Below, one piece after another: positions 57,022-64,000 of a stretch of 64,000 nucleotides of DNA. The notes beneath the pieces are model-generated. The model was not told the origin of the DNA, ran no database searches, and worked only from the letters and a program-made list of their open reading frames with translations. A program made the translations under genes and the position numbers. Numbering within the stretch: the first letter of the stretch is position 1; each line of letters opens with the position of its first letter. The stretch covers positions 1 through 64,000 of the forward strand of contig NZ_JARVRX010000003.1 in NCBI RefSeq assembly GCF_030209435.1, in the 5' to 3' direction. This stretch comes from Mycolicibacterium sp. lyk4-40-TYG-92. GTDB lineage: Bacteria > Actinomycetota > Actinomycetes > Mycobacteriales > Mycobacteriaceae.

Positions 57022-58410
57022 GTGAATCTCCAGAACATTTTGCGAATACTCCGGACAAGATGGATACCGGTTGTGGCCGCAATTGTCGTGACCTTACTCG
57101 GCACCGTAATCATCACTGCCACAACGACTCCGCTATATAAATCGTCGACGCGGCTGTTCGTTTCCACTTACGCCGGCACCTCACTGACCGACGCATACCA
57201 AGGCAATTTGTTTTCCCAGGAGAGAATAAATTCCTACACGGTTCTACTCACGGGCGAAGTACTCGCGCAACGTACCGTCAATGCACTCCACTTGGACATG
57301 TCCCCACAGGCACTGCGTAAGGAAGTCACCGCTCGATCCAAAGCAGGTACCGTCCTCATCGACGTCGACGTTCTCGACCCGTCACCCGTTCGAGCCCGCG
57401 ATATCGCCAATGCCCTGTCGAACGAATTCGTCGCCATGGTCAAGGAGCTCGAAACCTCCGGCGACGGCAATCTCCCCGATACGCGGGTCGTAGTAGAGCA
57501 GCCGGCGGCGGTATCGAGCTCGCCGGCTGTGCCGAAACTGGTAAGGAACTTGGTGCTCGGCGCGGTTGCAGGTGTGCTCCTCGGCGTCGCGTTGGCCGTC
57601 GTACTCGACGTGATCGACAGCACCGTCAAGAAGCGCGAAGACCTCGAAGACATAACCGGAGTCAGTGTCGTAGGCGAGATTCCAGTGGACAAACCTCGCC
57701 GCACGGCACCAGCCATCACGTTCAGCAGCGACAATTCACGGATCGCCGAATCCTTTCGAAAGTTGCGTACAAACCTGAGCTTCCTGGCAGTCGACAACCC
57801 ACCGCGGGTCATCGTGATCACCAGCTCGATTCCCAATGAAGGCAAATCAACCACGGCAATAAACATCGCTCTGGCACTGGCAGAGGCCGAAAACAACGTC
57901 CTCGTAGTCGACGGCGACATGCGACGACCGATGGTTCATCAATATCTGAAACTCGAAGGAGCGGTGGGTCTAAGCACTGTCCTCAGCGGTGCGGTTTCCC
58001 TACCGGAGGCTCTGCAGGACACGCAATTCGCCGGGCTGACAGTTCTGGCGGCCGGCGCAATCCCGCCGAACCCAAGCGAGCTATTGGCATCTCAAGCCGC
58101 GAAAAAGCTACTCGCGGAGCTCCGCGGACAATTCGACTACGTAATCATCGATTCGTGCCCGCTATTGGCTGTCACAGACGCCACCTTGTTGGCCGCCAAT
58201 GCCGACGGAGCACTGTTGTTGGCACGGTATGGGAAGACGCGGCGTGATCAATTGGCTCATGCGTCTGATGCCCTTGAGAATGTGGGTGCCACCTTGCTCG
58301 GCACGGTCTTCTCGATGACGCCCCCGCGTAGTCATTCGCCCTACGCCGGCTCCTACTATTACTACTATCACGGCAAAAGCCGTAACGTCGGACGTCACGG
58401 CCAGGCCTAA
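57022..58410 (+). CDS. Polysaccharide chain-length regulator fused to a bacterial tyrosine kinase (Wzz-Wzc/CpsCD type)
   Basis: A 462-residue protein from GTG 57022, chosen because AAGGAG lies 10 bases upstream; the frame is open to 56920. The N-terminal Wzz domain has a first helix (TRWIPVVAAIVVTLLGTVII, about 13-32), a periplasmic loop and a second helix near 175-195. The C-terminal BY-kinase has Walker A SSIPNEGKST (Lys275), Walker A' LVVDGDMRRP and Walker B YVIIDSCPL. It ends with a cluster of five tyrosines at residues 445-449, the expected autophosphorylation site. Such proteins control polymer length and assembly through cycling of phosphorylation. No matching phosphatase is in the window. 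This kinase class is uncommon in mycobacteria. Confidence 0.93.
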   Translation: MNLQNILRILRTRWIPVVAAIVVTLLGTVIITATTTPLYKSSTRLFVSTYAGTSLTDAYQGNLFSQERINSYTVLLTGEVLAQRTVNALHLDMSPQALRKEVTARSKAGTVLIDVDVLDPSPVRARDIANALSNEFVAMVKELETSGDGNLPDTRVVVEQPAAVSSSPAVPKLVRNLVLGAVAGVLLGVALAVVLDVIDSTVKKREDLEDITGVSVVGEIPVDKPRRTAPAITFSSDNSRIAESFRKLRTNLSFLAVDNPPRVIVITSSIPNEGKSTTAINIALALAEAENNVLVVDGDMRRPMVHQYLKLEGAVGLSTVLSGAVSLPEALQDTQFAGLTVLAAGAIPPNPSELLASQAAKKLLAELRGQFDYVIIDSCPLLAVTDATLLAANADGALLLARYGKTRRDQLAHASDALENVGATLLGTVFSMTPPRSHSPYAGSYYYYYHGKSRNVGRHGQA

Positions 58411-58422
58411 GCCATTCGAGCG

Positions 58423-59286
58423 ATGACTCTCCAAATCATTGGCGCCACGCGCGATAGGGTGACATGGAATCGCGCACGACAGGTGACCATCAAAAGTTTG
58501 TGCCTGGTGGGTGTCGTGTCGGCACTCACCGCGTGCACCCCGGGGCCCCCACCCTATGAATCGAGAAATGTATCGCCGTCCAGTGTCTCCCACAAACCAC
58601 CGAAACCTGATTCCGTACAGCCGGATTCAGGACCGACGGAAGCGTCTTTCGTTGATGACTTCGACCGACCAGACATAGCAGACGGGTTGGGTGAAGGCTG
58701 GGATATGCGCACCGCGCAGAGTGGCGAGCCATCCTTGCGTCCCGCGACTGACGGATACCTCAAGGACGGACATTTCAGCTACGCAGGGAAGAGCGACGTC
58801 ATTGCCATACGCCAGTTTCGCGCCCCGATCCTAAGCCTCGGTGCAGAAGGACAATTCGTCCGGCGGGGCGGCTCGACCGCCGACACCATCATGATGTTCG
58901 GTACCGCCGAAGACAACAACATCCAAACGAACATGGTCATATTTACGTCCAGCAGAACCGCCTGGGGCGTACATCTGCGAAACCAGGTCGCCAGCAGCAA
59001 GCTCAAGGCCATAGCGAGCGGTCAGTATGCCCATCCCCTGGAATTGGGGCGCAACTACAGGTTCCTGCTCCGCATCACCGACGGCCAAATCAGGATCACA
59101 GGTCCGGGCCTCGATGTGAGTAAATCATTACCGATGCCCCTCCCCCTCAACGTGTACGGATTCTGGCGTGAGTATCCCGACCGGCCATCAGCGGGCGGAA
59201 TCTTTGACTTCGACAAGGTGTGGGCTCTCGAAGACGGCCTGCCGGCCGAACCCGTAGCGGCGTCAAGCGCCACTCCGGGAAATTAG
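58423..59286 (+). CDS. Lipoprotein with a concanavalin-like domain
   Basis: A 287-residue lipoprotein; a lipobox (ALTAC) lies near residue 38, so the true start may be the GTG at 58483 rather than the ATG at 58423. After a Pro/Ser-rich linker comes a beta-sandwich-like domain opening with FVDDFDRPDIADGLGEGWD, a pattern seen in secreted LamG or concanavalin-like glycan-binding modules. It lies 12 bases after the Wzz-kinase gene and is clearly in its operon. A role in binding or holding the polymer outside the membrane is inferred. Its stop overlaps the convergent methyltransferase stop. Confidence 0.8.
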   Translation: MTLQIIGATRDRVTWNRARQVTIKSLCLVGVVSALTACTPGPPPYESRNVSPSSVSHKPPKPDSVQPDSGPTEASFVDDFDRPDIADGLGEGWDMRTAQSGEPSLRPATDGYLKDGHFSYAGKSDVIAIRQFRAPILSLGAEGQFVRRGGSTADTIMMFGTAEDNNIQTNMVIFTSSRTAWGVHLRNQVASSKLKAIASGQYAHPLELGRNYRFLLRITDGQIRITGPGLDVSKSLPMPLPLNVYGFWREYPDRPSAGGIFDFDKVWALEDGLPAEPVAASSATPGN

Positions 59287-60269
59287 GATCGTTGGATCCA
59301 TAGCGAACCAGGCTCCCAGAGGTCGGTTCGCTTACCAAATACAGGGCACGAGCTAGACAGTTCTTGCGGATGGTGGTGCTTCAAGAAATTCAATGCGCCG
59401 ATGATCTTGTACTCATGATTGAAGCAGAGAAATGCCTCCACGAGGTACTGCTCATTCCAGAATCGGACTTCACGGCTGAGCCATCCCTGCTGGTAGTCCT
59501 TGGGCGTACGAATGTCGTGAATGTGTACGAATACACCCGACTGGAGCACCGGCAGAATTTGCAGATACTCGAACAGCACATCGCCCTGCGGACGGATCAT
59601 ATGCGACGAATCAATAAATAGAATGTCGCCCTCTTCAAGTTCCCGGAAAACGTCGAGGTCGATTTGTTCCACGGGAGTACGGACCAGCTCCACGTCCAAC
59701 TCGTTGAGCCAACCTGCTTCATACGGCTCAATGCAGACATGGCGGCATGAGTAGGCAGCTTCCTCGGCTCGGTTAGCGGCAATGGCGTGGCGCGCCATGA
59801 GCGTTGACTGGCCGCTGCCAATTTCGATGATCCGCTTCGGCCTCGCGTATCTGATCATGCTGTACAGGAACTCGGCGTCAGCCGGTCCGAAGACATGGTT
59901 GTCGTAATAAAAAACCGACTCCGATTGACTGTCCATCGGAAATGCGAGCAGCTCATTGCCGTACGAGAATTTCGTGAGTAGATCGAGCTGCTGACTGACA
60001 TTCAAATCAAGCCCGGGCAATACGCGATCTTCTTCCAACGGCCGCCTCAGGGCAGTCGTATCGAACAGCGGTTCATAATAGTGATTACGGATCGGAAATA
60101 TCCCTACGGTCCTGAACAACCAACGCGTTCGGGGCAGTCTTTCAATTCCGAAACGGCGGACAAGTTTCATCACGAGCGAGGCGACGAAGACTATCGGAAC
60201 GAAGATGATGTCGATCAGCGGCGCCAGAGCTTGCGTCAGTCTGCCCACGGTCATCCCTTCTGAGAACAC
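59283..60269 (-). CDS. Membrane-anchored class I SAM-dependent methyltransferase
   Basis: A 328-residue protein with start GTG 60269 or ATG 60254. A hydrophobic helix (about residues 14-36, IIFVPIVFVASLVM) anchors it to the membrane. The SAM site EIGSGQSTLMARHAIA is at about 149-164. A FIDSSHMIRPQGDVLFEY segment at about 212-230 is typical of the Methyltransf_24/CmcI-like group that methylates sugar hydroxyls and other small substrates. Beside polysaccharide genes it probably makes an O-methyl sugar, in keeping with the O-methylated surface glycans of mycobacteria. The acceptor is unknown. Confidence 0.85.
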   Translation of the reverse strand: MFSEGMTVGRLTQALAPLIDIIFVPIVFVASLVMKLVRRFGIERLPRTRWLFRTVGIFPIRNHYYEPLFDTTALRRPLEEDRVLPGLDLNVSQQLDLLTKFSYGNELLAFPMDSQSESVFYYDNHVFGPADAEFLYSMIRYARPKRIIEIGSGQSTLMARHAIAANRAEEAAYSCRHVCIEPYEAGWLNELDVELVRTPVEQIDLDVFRELEEGDILFIDSSHMIRPQGDVLFEYLQILPVLQSGVFVHIHDIRTPKDYQQGWLSREVRFWNEQYLVEAFLCFNHEYKIIGALNFLKHHHPQELSSSCPVFGKRTDLWEPGSLWIQRS

Positions 60270-60438
60270 GCGACGCTGTCAGCCCAGCTCGAGGCCTGCA
60301 AATCCAGGCACAGCTACAGTCAAATCAAACCACATCCAGCGCGACCTACTGATCAAATTTGACGACCTCGCCTGGATCACATTCCCGCCGCCGAAGTGGA
60401 CCCATGCCCCGGGACCCTCGACAAGGTCGAGCCGCAAC

Positions 60439-61875
60439 TCACATGCGACGCATGGCAAATCGATGCTCCCGAGCGTTCGCTCCGAAAGGTGATTGAACCG
60501 CGCTGCTGTCAGCATCGCTGCTGAAACCACCGGCTAATTGAGGACCGCGAACCAGCAGTGCGATCCCGAGCAAGATGCCGAATGCCGGCGCGCCGAACGC
60601 GTCCTCGGGAATCGGAGTGACCACCATGGTGGCCATGTAGCCGACTGCCGCGGCCGCTGCGGCCGACCGCAATGCAAATCCGCCCCGTCCGAAGATCGCA
60701 TGCAGAACTGGGGCGACGAAAGTAATCATGTACGCACAAAGTCCCAGCCAGCCGACCTTGGCAATAGCCCACCAATAGAAGTGGTGCGCGTAATACGTTC
60801 CCGAAGTCGCCGTGAATCCACGGCCGACTGGCGGCCTGTAGATAAAGCCCAAACCATTACCGAGCAGTTCATGGTCTACGATTCCGCTCTTGAGCCACTT
60901 GACTTCACTCTGCCGGTACAGCAATGAGTAGTCGAACTGTTGCGCAGTACTGCTGAACCCTTCCAGCACTCGAGCGGAGTACGCACTGTAAATTGATCCA
61001 ATATAGTTCAGCCCTGGAATACCCGCCGTTGCAGATAGAAATAATCCCATCAGCTCGAACATCGCGACGCCACCGACAGCGATGAACACCGCGCGCAACA
61101 CTCCGCTACGGGTTTGGCTTCCATCGACAGCAGTGCCGCTTCGATAAAACAATGGTGTCAGCAGCAACGTGACCACCACCAGAACTACGGCGTTTCGCGA
61201 GAACCCGATGGCGGTCACACCCAAAGCGGGGATCAAGTAGCCAATGGTCTTTCGAATCAAATCGGGCTTGATCGCCCACAACGCGATCACTATCGCGAGA
61301 GTGGCGCTCGCCAGGTGGGTTGTCGGTCCAAGCACTCGCTCCACGTCCGCTCTGGCGTGGACCGTCGTGCCGAATAGCGCCGCATCCTCGATGCGCGCGT
61401 TGAGGTTCACGAAGTTCCACGTACTGAGCAGAATCAGGACGAATGACACCCACAGGGTGATCTTCACCGCACGAAGGGCCGCATACGCCTCTGAGGTCGA
61501 CGCGATGCGGCCGACGATGAACACGTACAAAGCCATCATCAAGATGCTTCGACCATCGTTCACCGTGGTCGGCACCCCATGACCGTTCCACAGCCCATGG
61601 GCGATGCCCACCGCGGTAATTACCCCGATGCCTACAGCACACAGGTCCGTGTTGCGGTTTGCGGGTCGGCAGATCAGCAGGTACAGCGCAGTGATGATCA
61701 ACGGAATCTCGTGCAAATAGATGCCTGAGCCGAATATGCGAATCTGCGATGGGATGAACGCTGGGAAGCTCGAGAAAGTGACGATGACGACGGCGCCTAT
61801 CCACCATTCCGGCGCGCGCAAGACCGCGATCGTGACGAAGACCGCGATGAAGGCGACGATGACCATCGTCTGCAT
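60439..61875 (-). CDS. Polysaccharide polymerase or ligase (Wzy/WaaL, O-antigen ligase-like)
   Basis: A 478-residue membrane protein with about 11 helices and a large extracytoplasmic loop (about residues 290-375, between helices) containing RQSEVKWLKSGIVDHELLGNGLGFIYR and ending at YYAHHFYWWAIAKVGWLG. The HH-near-membrane segment followed by a helix is the pattern of Wzy_C/O-antigen ligase proteins, which polymerise or transfer undecaprenyl-linked glycans. In a cluster with a Wzz-type co-polymerase it is most likely the Wzy polymerase. It starts with an ATG at 61875 and lies 169 bases upstream of the methyltransferase on the same strand. Confidence 0.88.
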   Translation of the reverse strand: MQTMVIVAFIAVFVTIAVLRAPEWWIGAVVIVTFSSFPAFIPSQIRIFGSGIYLHEIPLIITALYLLICRPANRNTDLCAVGIGVITAVGIAHGLWNGHGVPTTVNDGRSILMMALYVFIVGRIASTSEAYAALRAVKITLWVSFVLILLSTWNFVNLNARIEDAALFGTTVHARADVERVLGPTTHLASATLAIVIALWAIKPDLIRKTIGYLIPALGVTAIGFSRNAVVLVVVTLLLTPLFYRSGTAVDGSQTRSGVLRAVFIAVGGVAMFELMGLFLSATAGIPGLNYIGSIYSAYSARVLEGFSSTAQQFDYSLLYRQSEVKWLKSGIVDHELLGNGLGFIYRPPVGRGFTATSGTYYAHHFYWWAIAKVGWLGLCAYMITFVAPVLHAIFGRGGFALRSAAAAAAVGYMATMVVTPIPEDAFGAPAFGILLGIALLVRGPQLAGGFSSDADSSAVQSPFGANAREHRFAMRRM

Positions 61876-62600
61876 CCAACAGATGGTAGCCCAGGGTGGC
61901 GCGGATCACTCCAAATATTGACGCATCCGTTCGGCGGGCCGAATGTCCTCTCGGACAGGGCGAATGACGCCGGCGGGTACGCACGCTTCGGATATCTGCG
62001 GCTCCCGGAACCTCGAAGACCAGGCGCTATGACATGCGACCACTGTCTCGATCCCACCACCCGCACGCCGGCGCCGACTACGGTCCGCTACCGACCGGGC
62101 TTCGGCATTACCGCGGCGCCTAGCGCCTCGCGAAGATGAGCGCCCCGAGGAGCGATATTGACGTATCGGAAAAATCTTTGGGAAAACCCCCGCCTGTACG
62201 AGTCCTGTGGACGTAGCATCTGCGACATACCGAGGGCCGTGCCAGGGTGGTGGACCGGCGTCAGAAAATATTGATTCTCTAACCGAGGGCACGATCGGGA
62301 GCGGGGTCCGATGTCGGCAGTCGCGATGGTTGATATAGCTGAATGCCCAAGTTATTGCGGCAGCTCTGAGGCGGCTCCGGGCAAAATCCACTCTGCTTCG
62401 ACCTTCGGTCCACGGCACCCACCGCGACGTCGAGACGTCCGACTTCCGACCCGATGCCGCCGTGGCGAATAGCAAAGTAGCAACGTGCTCCACTCTCGAT
62501 GTCCAGGCCGCGGGAAAGCTGTAGGCGGAAGACCAAGCCCCGCAACGGGTGCGTTCAACTTCGAGCGAATTCGCAACGGAGAGAGTAGCGAGGTGCGTAC
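61876..62600. other. Long gene-free stretch between the polymerase and sulfotransferase genes
   Basis: About 725 bases between divergent genes. One 251-codon minus-strand frame spans most of it but has Arg/Ser-rich, non-protein-like composition and runs over the sulfotransferase start, so I do not call it. ATTGACG occurs at 61917 and 62157, and AT-rich spacers surround 62150-62280. Probably promoter or leader DNA. Confidence 0.6.
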
Positions 62601-63461
62601 ATGGCAGACGGGTTGACCATTGTTGGAGTTGGCCGCAGTGGTACTTCGACGGCGACGGCATTTGCCGAGTTTGCAGGGCTGCGCCTGCCCCGTGATGTCC
62701 TTCCAGCCGATCAGTGGAACCCTGACGGATACCTCGAAAGCAGCAGCCTCATTCATTTCAATGATCGCCTGCTGGCGGCCAGCGGTCAGACGTGGCTGAA
62801 GCCACGCCGCACCGACCGCAATTCCGTAACGGAATACCGCTGCTTACGCCGCGCCATGAAGGCGTTCAAAACCTCGTTCGGGAGCGGCCCGGGTTGGGTC
62901 TGGAAAGATCCCCGATTGCCCATGTTGCTTCCGTTCTGGGATCAAGTGCTCGGCGTGCAGCCGGCACTGGCCCCCTACCGAGAGCCGGTCGCAGTCGCCG
63001 CGAGCATCTCACGACGCGACAATGTCAATCTTGATGTTGCCCTTGCGATCTGGGAGCGCCATTCGCGTCAGATGCTCACCTCGGTCGCCGGTCGCCCAGT
63101 CCTGTTCAGCGATTATTCCCAACTTACCGGGCAGCCTGAATCCTGGTTCCGGCAGTTTTTCGACTTCTGCGTGGCGGCCGGGCTCAAAGTAACCGATGCA
63201 AATATCGACTTCGGTGCGCGCATTCGACACATCGACCGACCCGCCATACAGAAGAAGCCCACTTCGGAGCAATCCGAGTTGGCAGAACTGATCTGTAGCC
63301 TGGACGGCCCACACGAGAATTTCCAACAGATTTCACTACCGGATGAATCCCCGAGCACCCAGCGACTCATCGAGTCGGTGCAGAGCCCGCGCATGGCTGC
63401 CCGCATCCGCGCAACGTTCACCATGAGGCCGAAGTACGTCGTACTGGCGAACTTACTCTGA
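62601..63461 (+). CDS. Sulfotransferase family P-loop protein
   Basis: A 286-residue cytoplasmic protein with GAGG 8 bases before the ATG. The PAPS-type 5' phosphate loop IVGVGRSGTST is at residues 7-17. The WKDPRL motif at 101-106 and YREPVAVAASISRRDN near 126-141 (the 3' phosphate-binding Arg/Ser region) fit the sulfotransferase fold. Members transfer sulfate from PAPS to sugar or lipid hydroxyls. Mycobacteria sulfate trehalose and some glycopeptidolipids with similar enzymes. Here a polysaccharide or its lipid carrier is the likely acceptor, by context only. Some relatives act as other P-loop transferases, so the reaction is unproven. Confidence 0.8.
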   Translation: MADGLTIVGVGRSGTSTATAFAEFAGLRLPRDVLPADQWNPDGYLESSSLIHFNDRLLAASGQTWLKPRRTDRNSVTEYRCLRRAMKAFKTSFGSGPGWVWKDPRLPMLLPFWDQVLGVQPALAPYREPVAVAASISRRDNVNLDVALAIWERHSRQMLTSVAGRPVLFSDYSQLTGQPESWFRQFFDFCVAAGLKVTDANIDFGARIRHIDRPAIQKKPTSEQSELAELICSLDGPHENFQQISLPDESPSTQRLIESVQSPRMAARIRATFTMRPKYVVLANLL

Positions 63462-63523
63462 TCACGCAATAGCGCGCACGGATGACGTTGCGCAACCAGC
63501 CAATTTACGCATCAGGTGCAGGT

Positions 63524-64000
63524 TCAACGTGCGTAGCGTGCAGTGAACGTCGGGCTGAGTAGCCGTCCGGATACCTTGGCGGTGCGCGGCAGCAGCGCAC
63601 GAAATTCACGTCGCGACAGCAATCGCGTAAATTCCTTCTGGTGGCGCTTTCGCCAAGCCGGAATCCAATGCAGAAATAGTGTCGATGTGTGGGACTCGAC
63701 TGGGAACCACTTGTTCGGTGTGGTTATGATCCACGTGCGCGCCACCCGCGTCATCTCCTCAACCATTCGCCGCTGGTCGATTTCCTGCCCTACGTGCTCA
63801 ATTATGGCGTTTGCCAACGCAAAATCGACGCAGTCGTCGACAAAGGGCAGAGCGCGTGCGTCGGCAAGCATGAACGGATACGTCGTCGCAGCACGCTCGA
63901 TGTTGATGCCTATTTTGACTGGATAGTGCTCTGCGATACACCTTTCGATAACGCCGGAATTCGCCAGATTTGGGTCGTCACCGTGTTCATCGCCCGTTGC
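63524..64000 (-). CDS. SAM-dependent methyltransferase, N-terminus beyond the window
   Basis: The minus-strand frame is open from the stop at 63524 to the right edge, giving 158 residues of the C-terminal part. The visible part reads DDPNLANSGVIERCIAEHYPVKIGINIE near the edge, then ADARALPFVDDCVDFALANAIIEHVG. This is the motif II-III region of Methyltransf_11-type class I enzymes, where a substrate Asp follows the SAM-contacting acidic pair. A later WIITTPNKWFPVE resembles the post-IV region. It converges with the sulfotransferase gene across 62 bases. Likely another sugar or lipid methyltransferase of the same cluster. Confidence 0.8.
   Translation of the reverse strand, partial: ATGDEHGDDPNLANSGVIERCIAEHYPVKIGINIERAATTYPFMLADARALPFVDDCVDFALANAIIEHVGQEIDQRRMVEEMTRVARTWIITTPNKWFPVESHTSTLFLHWIPAWRKRHQKEFTRLLSRREFRALLPRTAKVSGRLLSPTFTARYAR

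Noticed and set aside
62440..62600. Possible riboswitch-like leader before the sulfotransferase gene
   Set aside because: I compared it from memory with the ydaO (c-di-AMP), cobalamin and c-di-GMP patterns and did not find their conserved cores.
61906..62661. 251-codon minus-strand frame in the long gap
   Set aside because: Ser/Arg/Cys-rich text without motifs, overlapping the well-supported start of the sulfotransferase gene.

Overview
The window comes from a high-GC, fast-growing mycobacterium (Mycobacterium/Mycolicibacterium, of the M. smegmatis or M. phlei type). The evidence is several mycobacteria-specific families (MmpS/MmpL, PapA, FAAL-type FadD, PE-PPE-domain acyltransferase, GAP/Sap protein, DUF732) and a gene order, fecB2-pxpB-pxpC-aac(2')-nnaR-cbiX-nirD/nirB-Rv0250c-like-sdhC/A/B-MFS-flavin reductase, that matches my recollection of M. 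tuberculosis Rv0265c-Rv0245. No database search was run; all family names are from motif reading.

Layout. (1) 0-3 kb: the end of an mmpS gene and an MmpL4/5-type transporter, closed by a perfect hairpin terminator. (2) 3.2-7.1 kb: envelope and secreted proteins (small helical protein, L,D-transpeptidase, patatin lipase, DUF732 protein, one unknown). (3) 7.5-11.5 kb: iron-chelate binding lipoprotein, queuosine-precursor-type transporter, 5-oxoprolinase subunits PxpB/PxpC, aminoglycoside 2'-N-acetyltransferase. (4) 11.5-17.4 kb: nitrite assimilation: nnaR (HemD-like domain plus winged helix), a CbiX-like chelatase, a membrane protein, and nirBD. A tandem GlnR-type box and a 16-bp palindrome precede nnaR; a related 16-bp site lies upstream of nirB. 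(5) 17.4-22.98 kb: a poly-threonine membrane protein, an isocitrate-lyase/PEP-mutase family protein, and a succinate dehydrogenase operon of the Sdh1 type with a tiny ORF behind it. (6) 23-25.5 kb: an MFS pump and a CGNR zinc-finger regulator diverging from a shared promoter, then a flavin reductase. (7) 25.5-32.3 kb: dTDP-rhamnose genes rmlA, rmlB and an rmlC-rmlD gene fusion, a receptor Ser/Thr kinase, a CDP-diacylglycerol diphosphatase and a DUF559-like protein. (8) 32.6-52 kb: a complete trehalose polyphleate (TPP) locus: FadD23, GAP protein, PE-type acyltransferase, MmpL10, PapA3 and a 3,678-residue bimodular polyketide synthase. (9) 52-64 kb: a surface-polysaccharide assembly region with visibly more A/T-rich codons and intergenic DNA: acyltransferase-3/SGNH protein, secreted Trp-rich protein, DUF4012 protein, fused Wzz/BY-kinase ending in five tyrosines, lipoprotein, two methyltransferases, Wzy/O-antigen-ligase-like protein and a sulfotransferase-like protein.

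How the parts work together. In the TPP locus FadD23 activates a starter acid, Pks extends it with malonyl units two modules at a time, PapA3 acylates trehalose, MmpL10 moves the product across the membrane and the PE-domain enzyme finishes acylation outside. The nitrite block joins enzyme (NirBD), siroheme supply (CbiX-like) and regulator (NnaR). The least described part is the 52-64 kb region, which looks like a Wzy/Wzz-type polysaccharide system with a tyrosine kinase, unusual for a mycobacterium. It continues past the right edge of the window.
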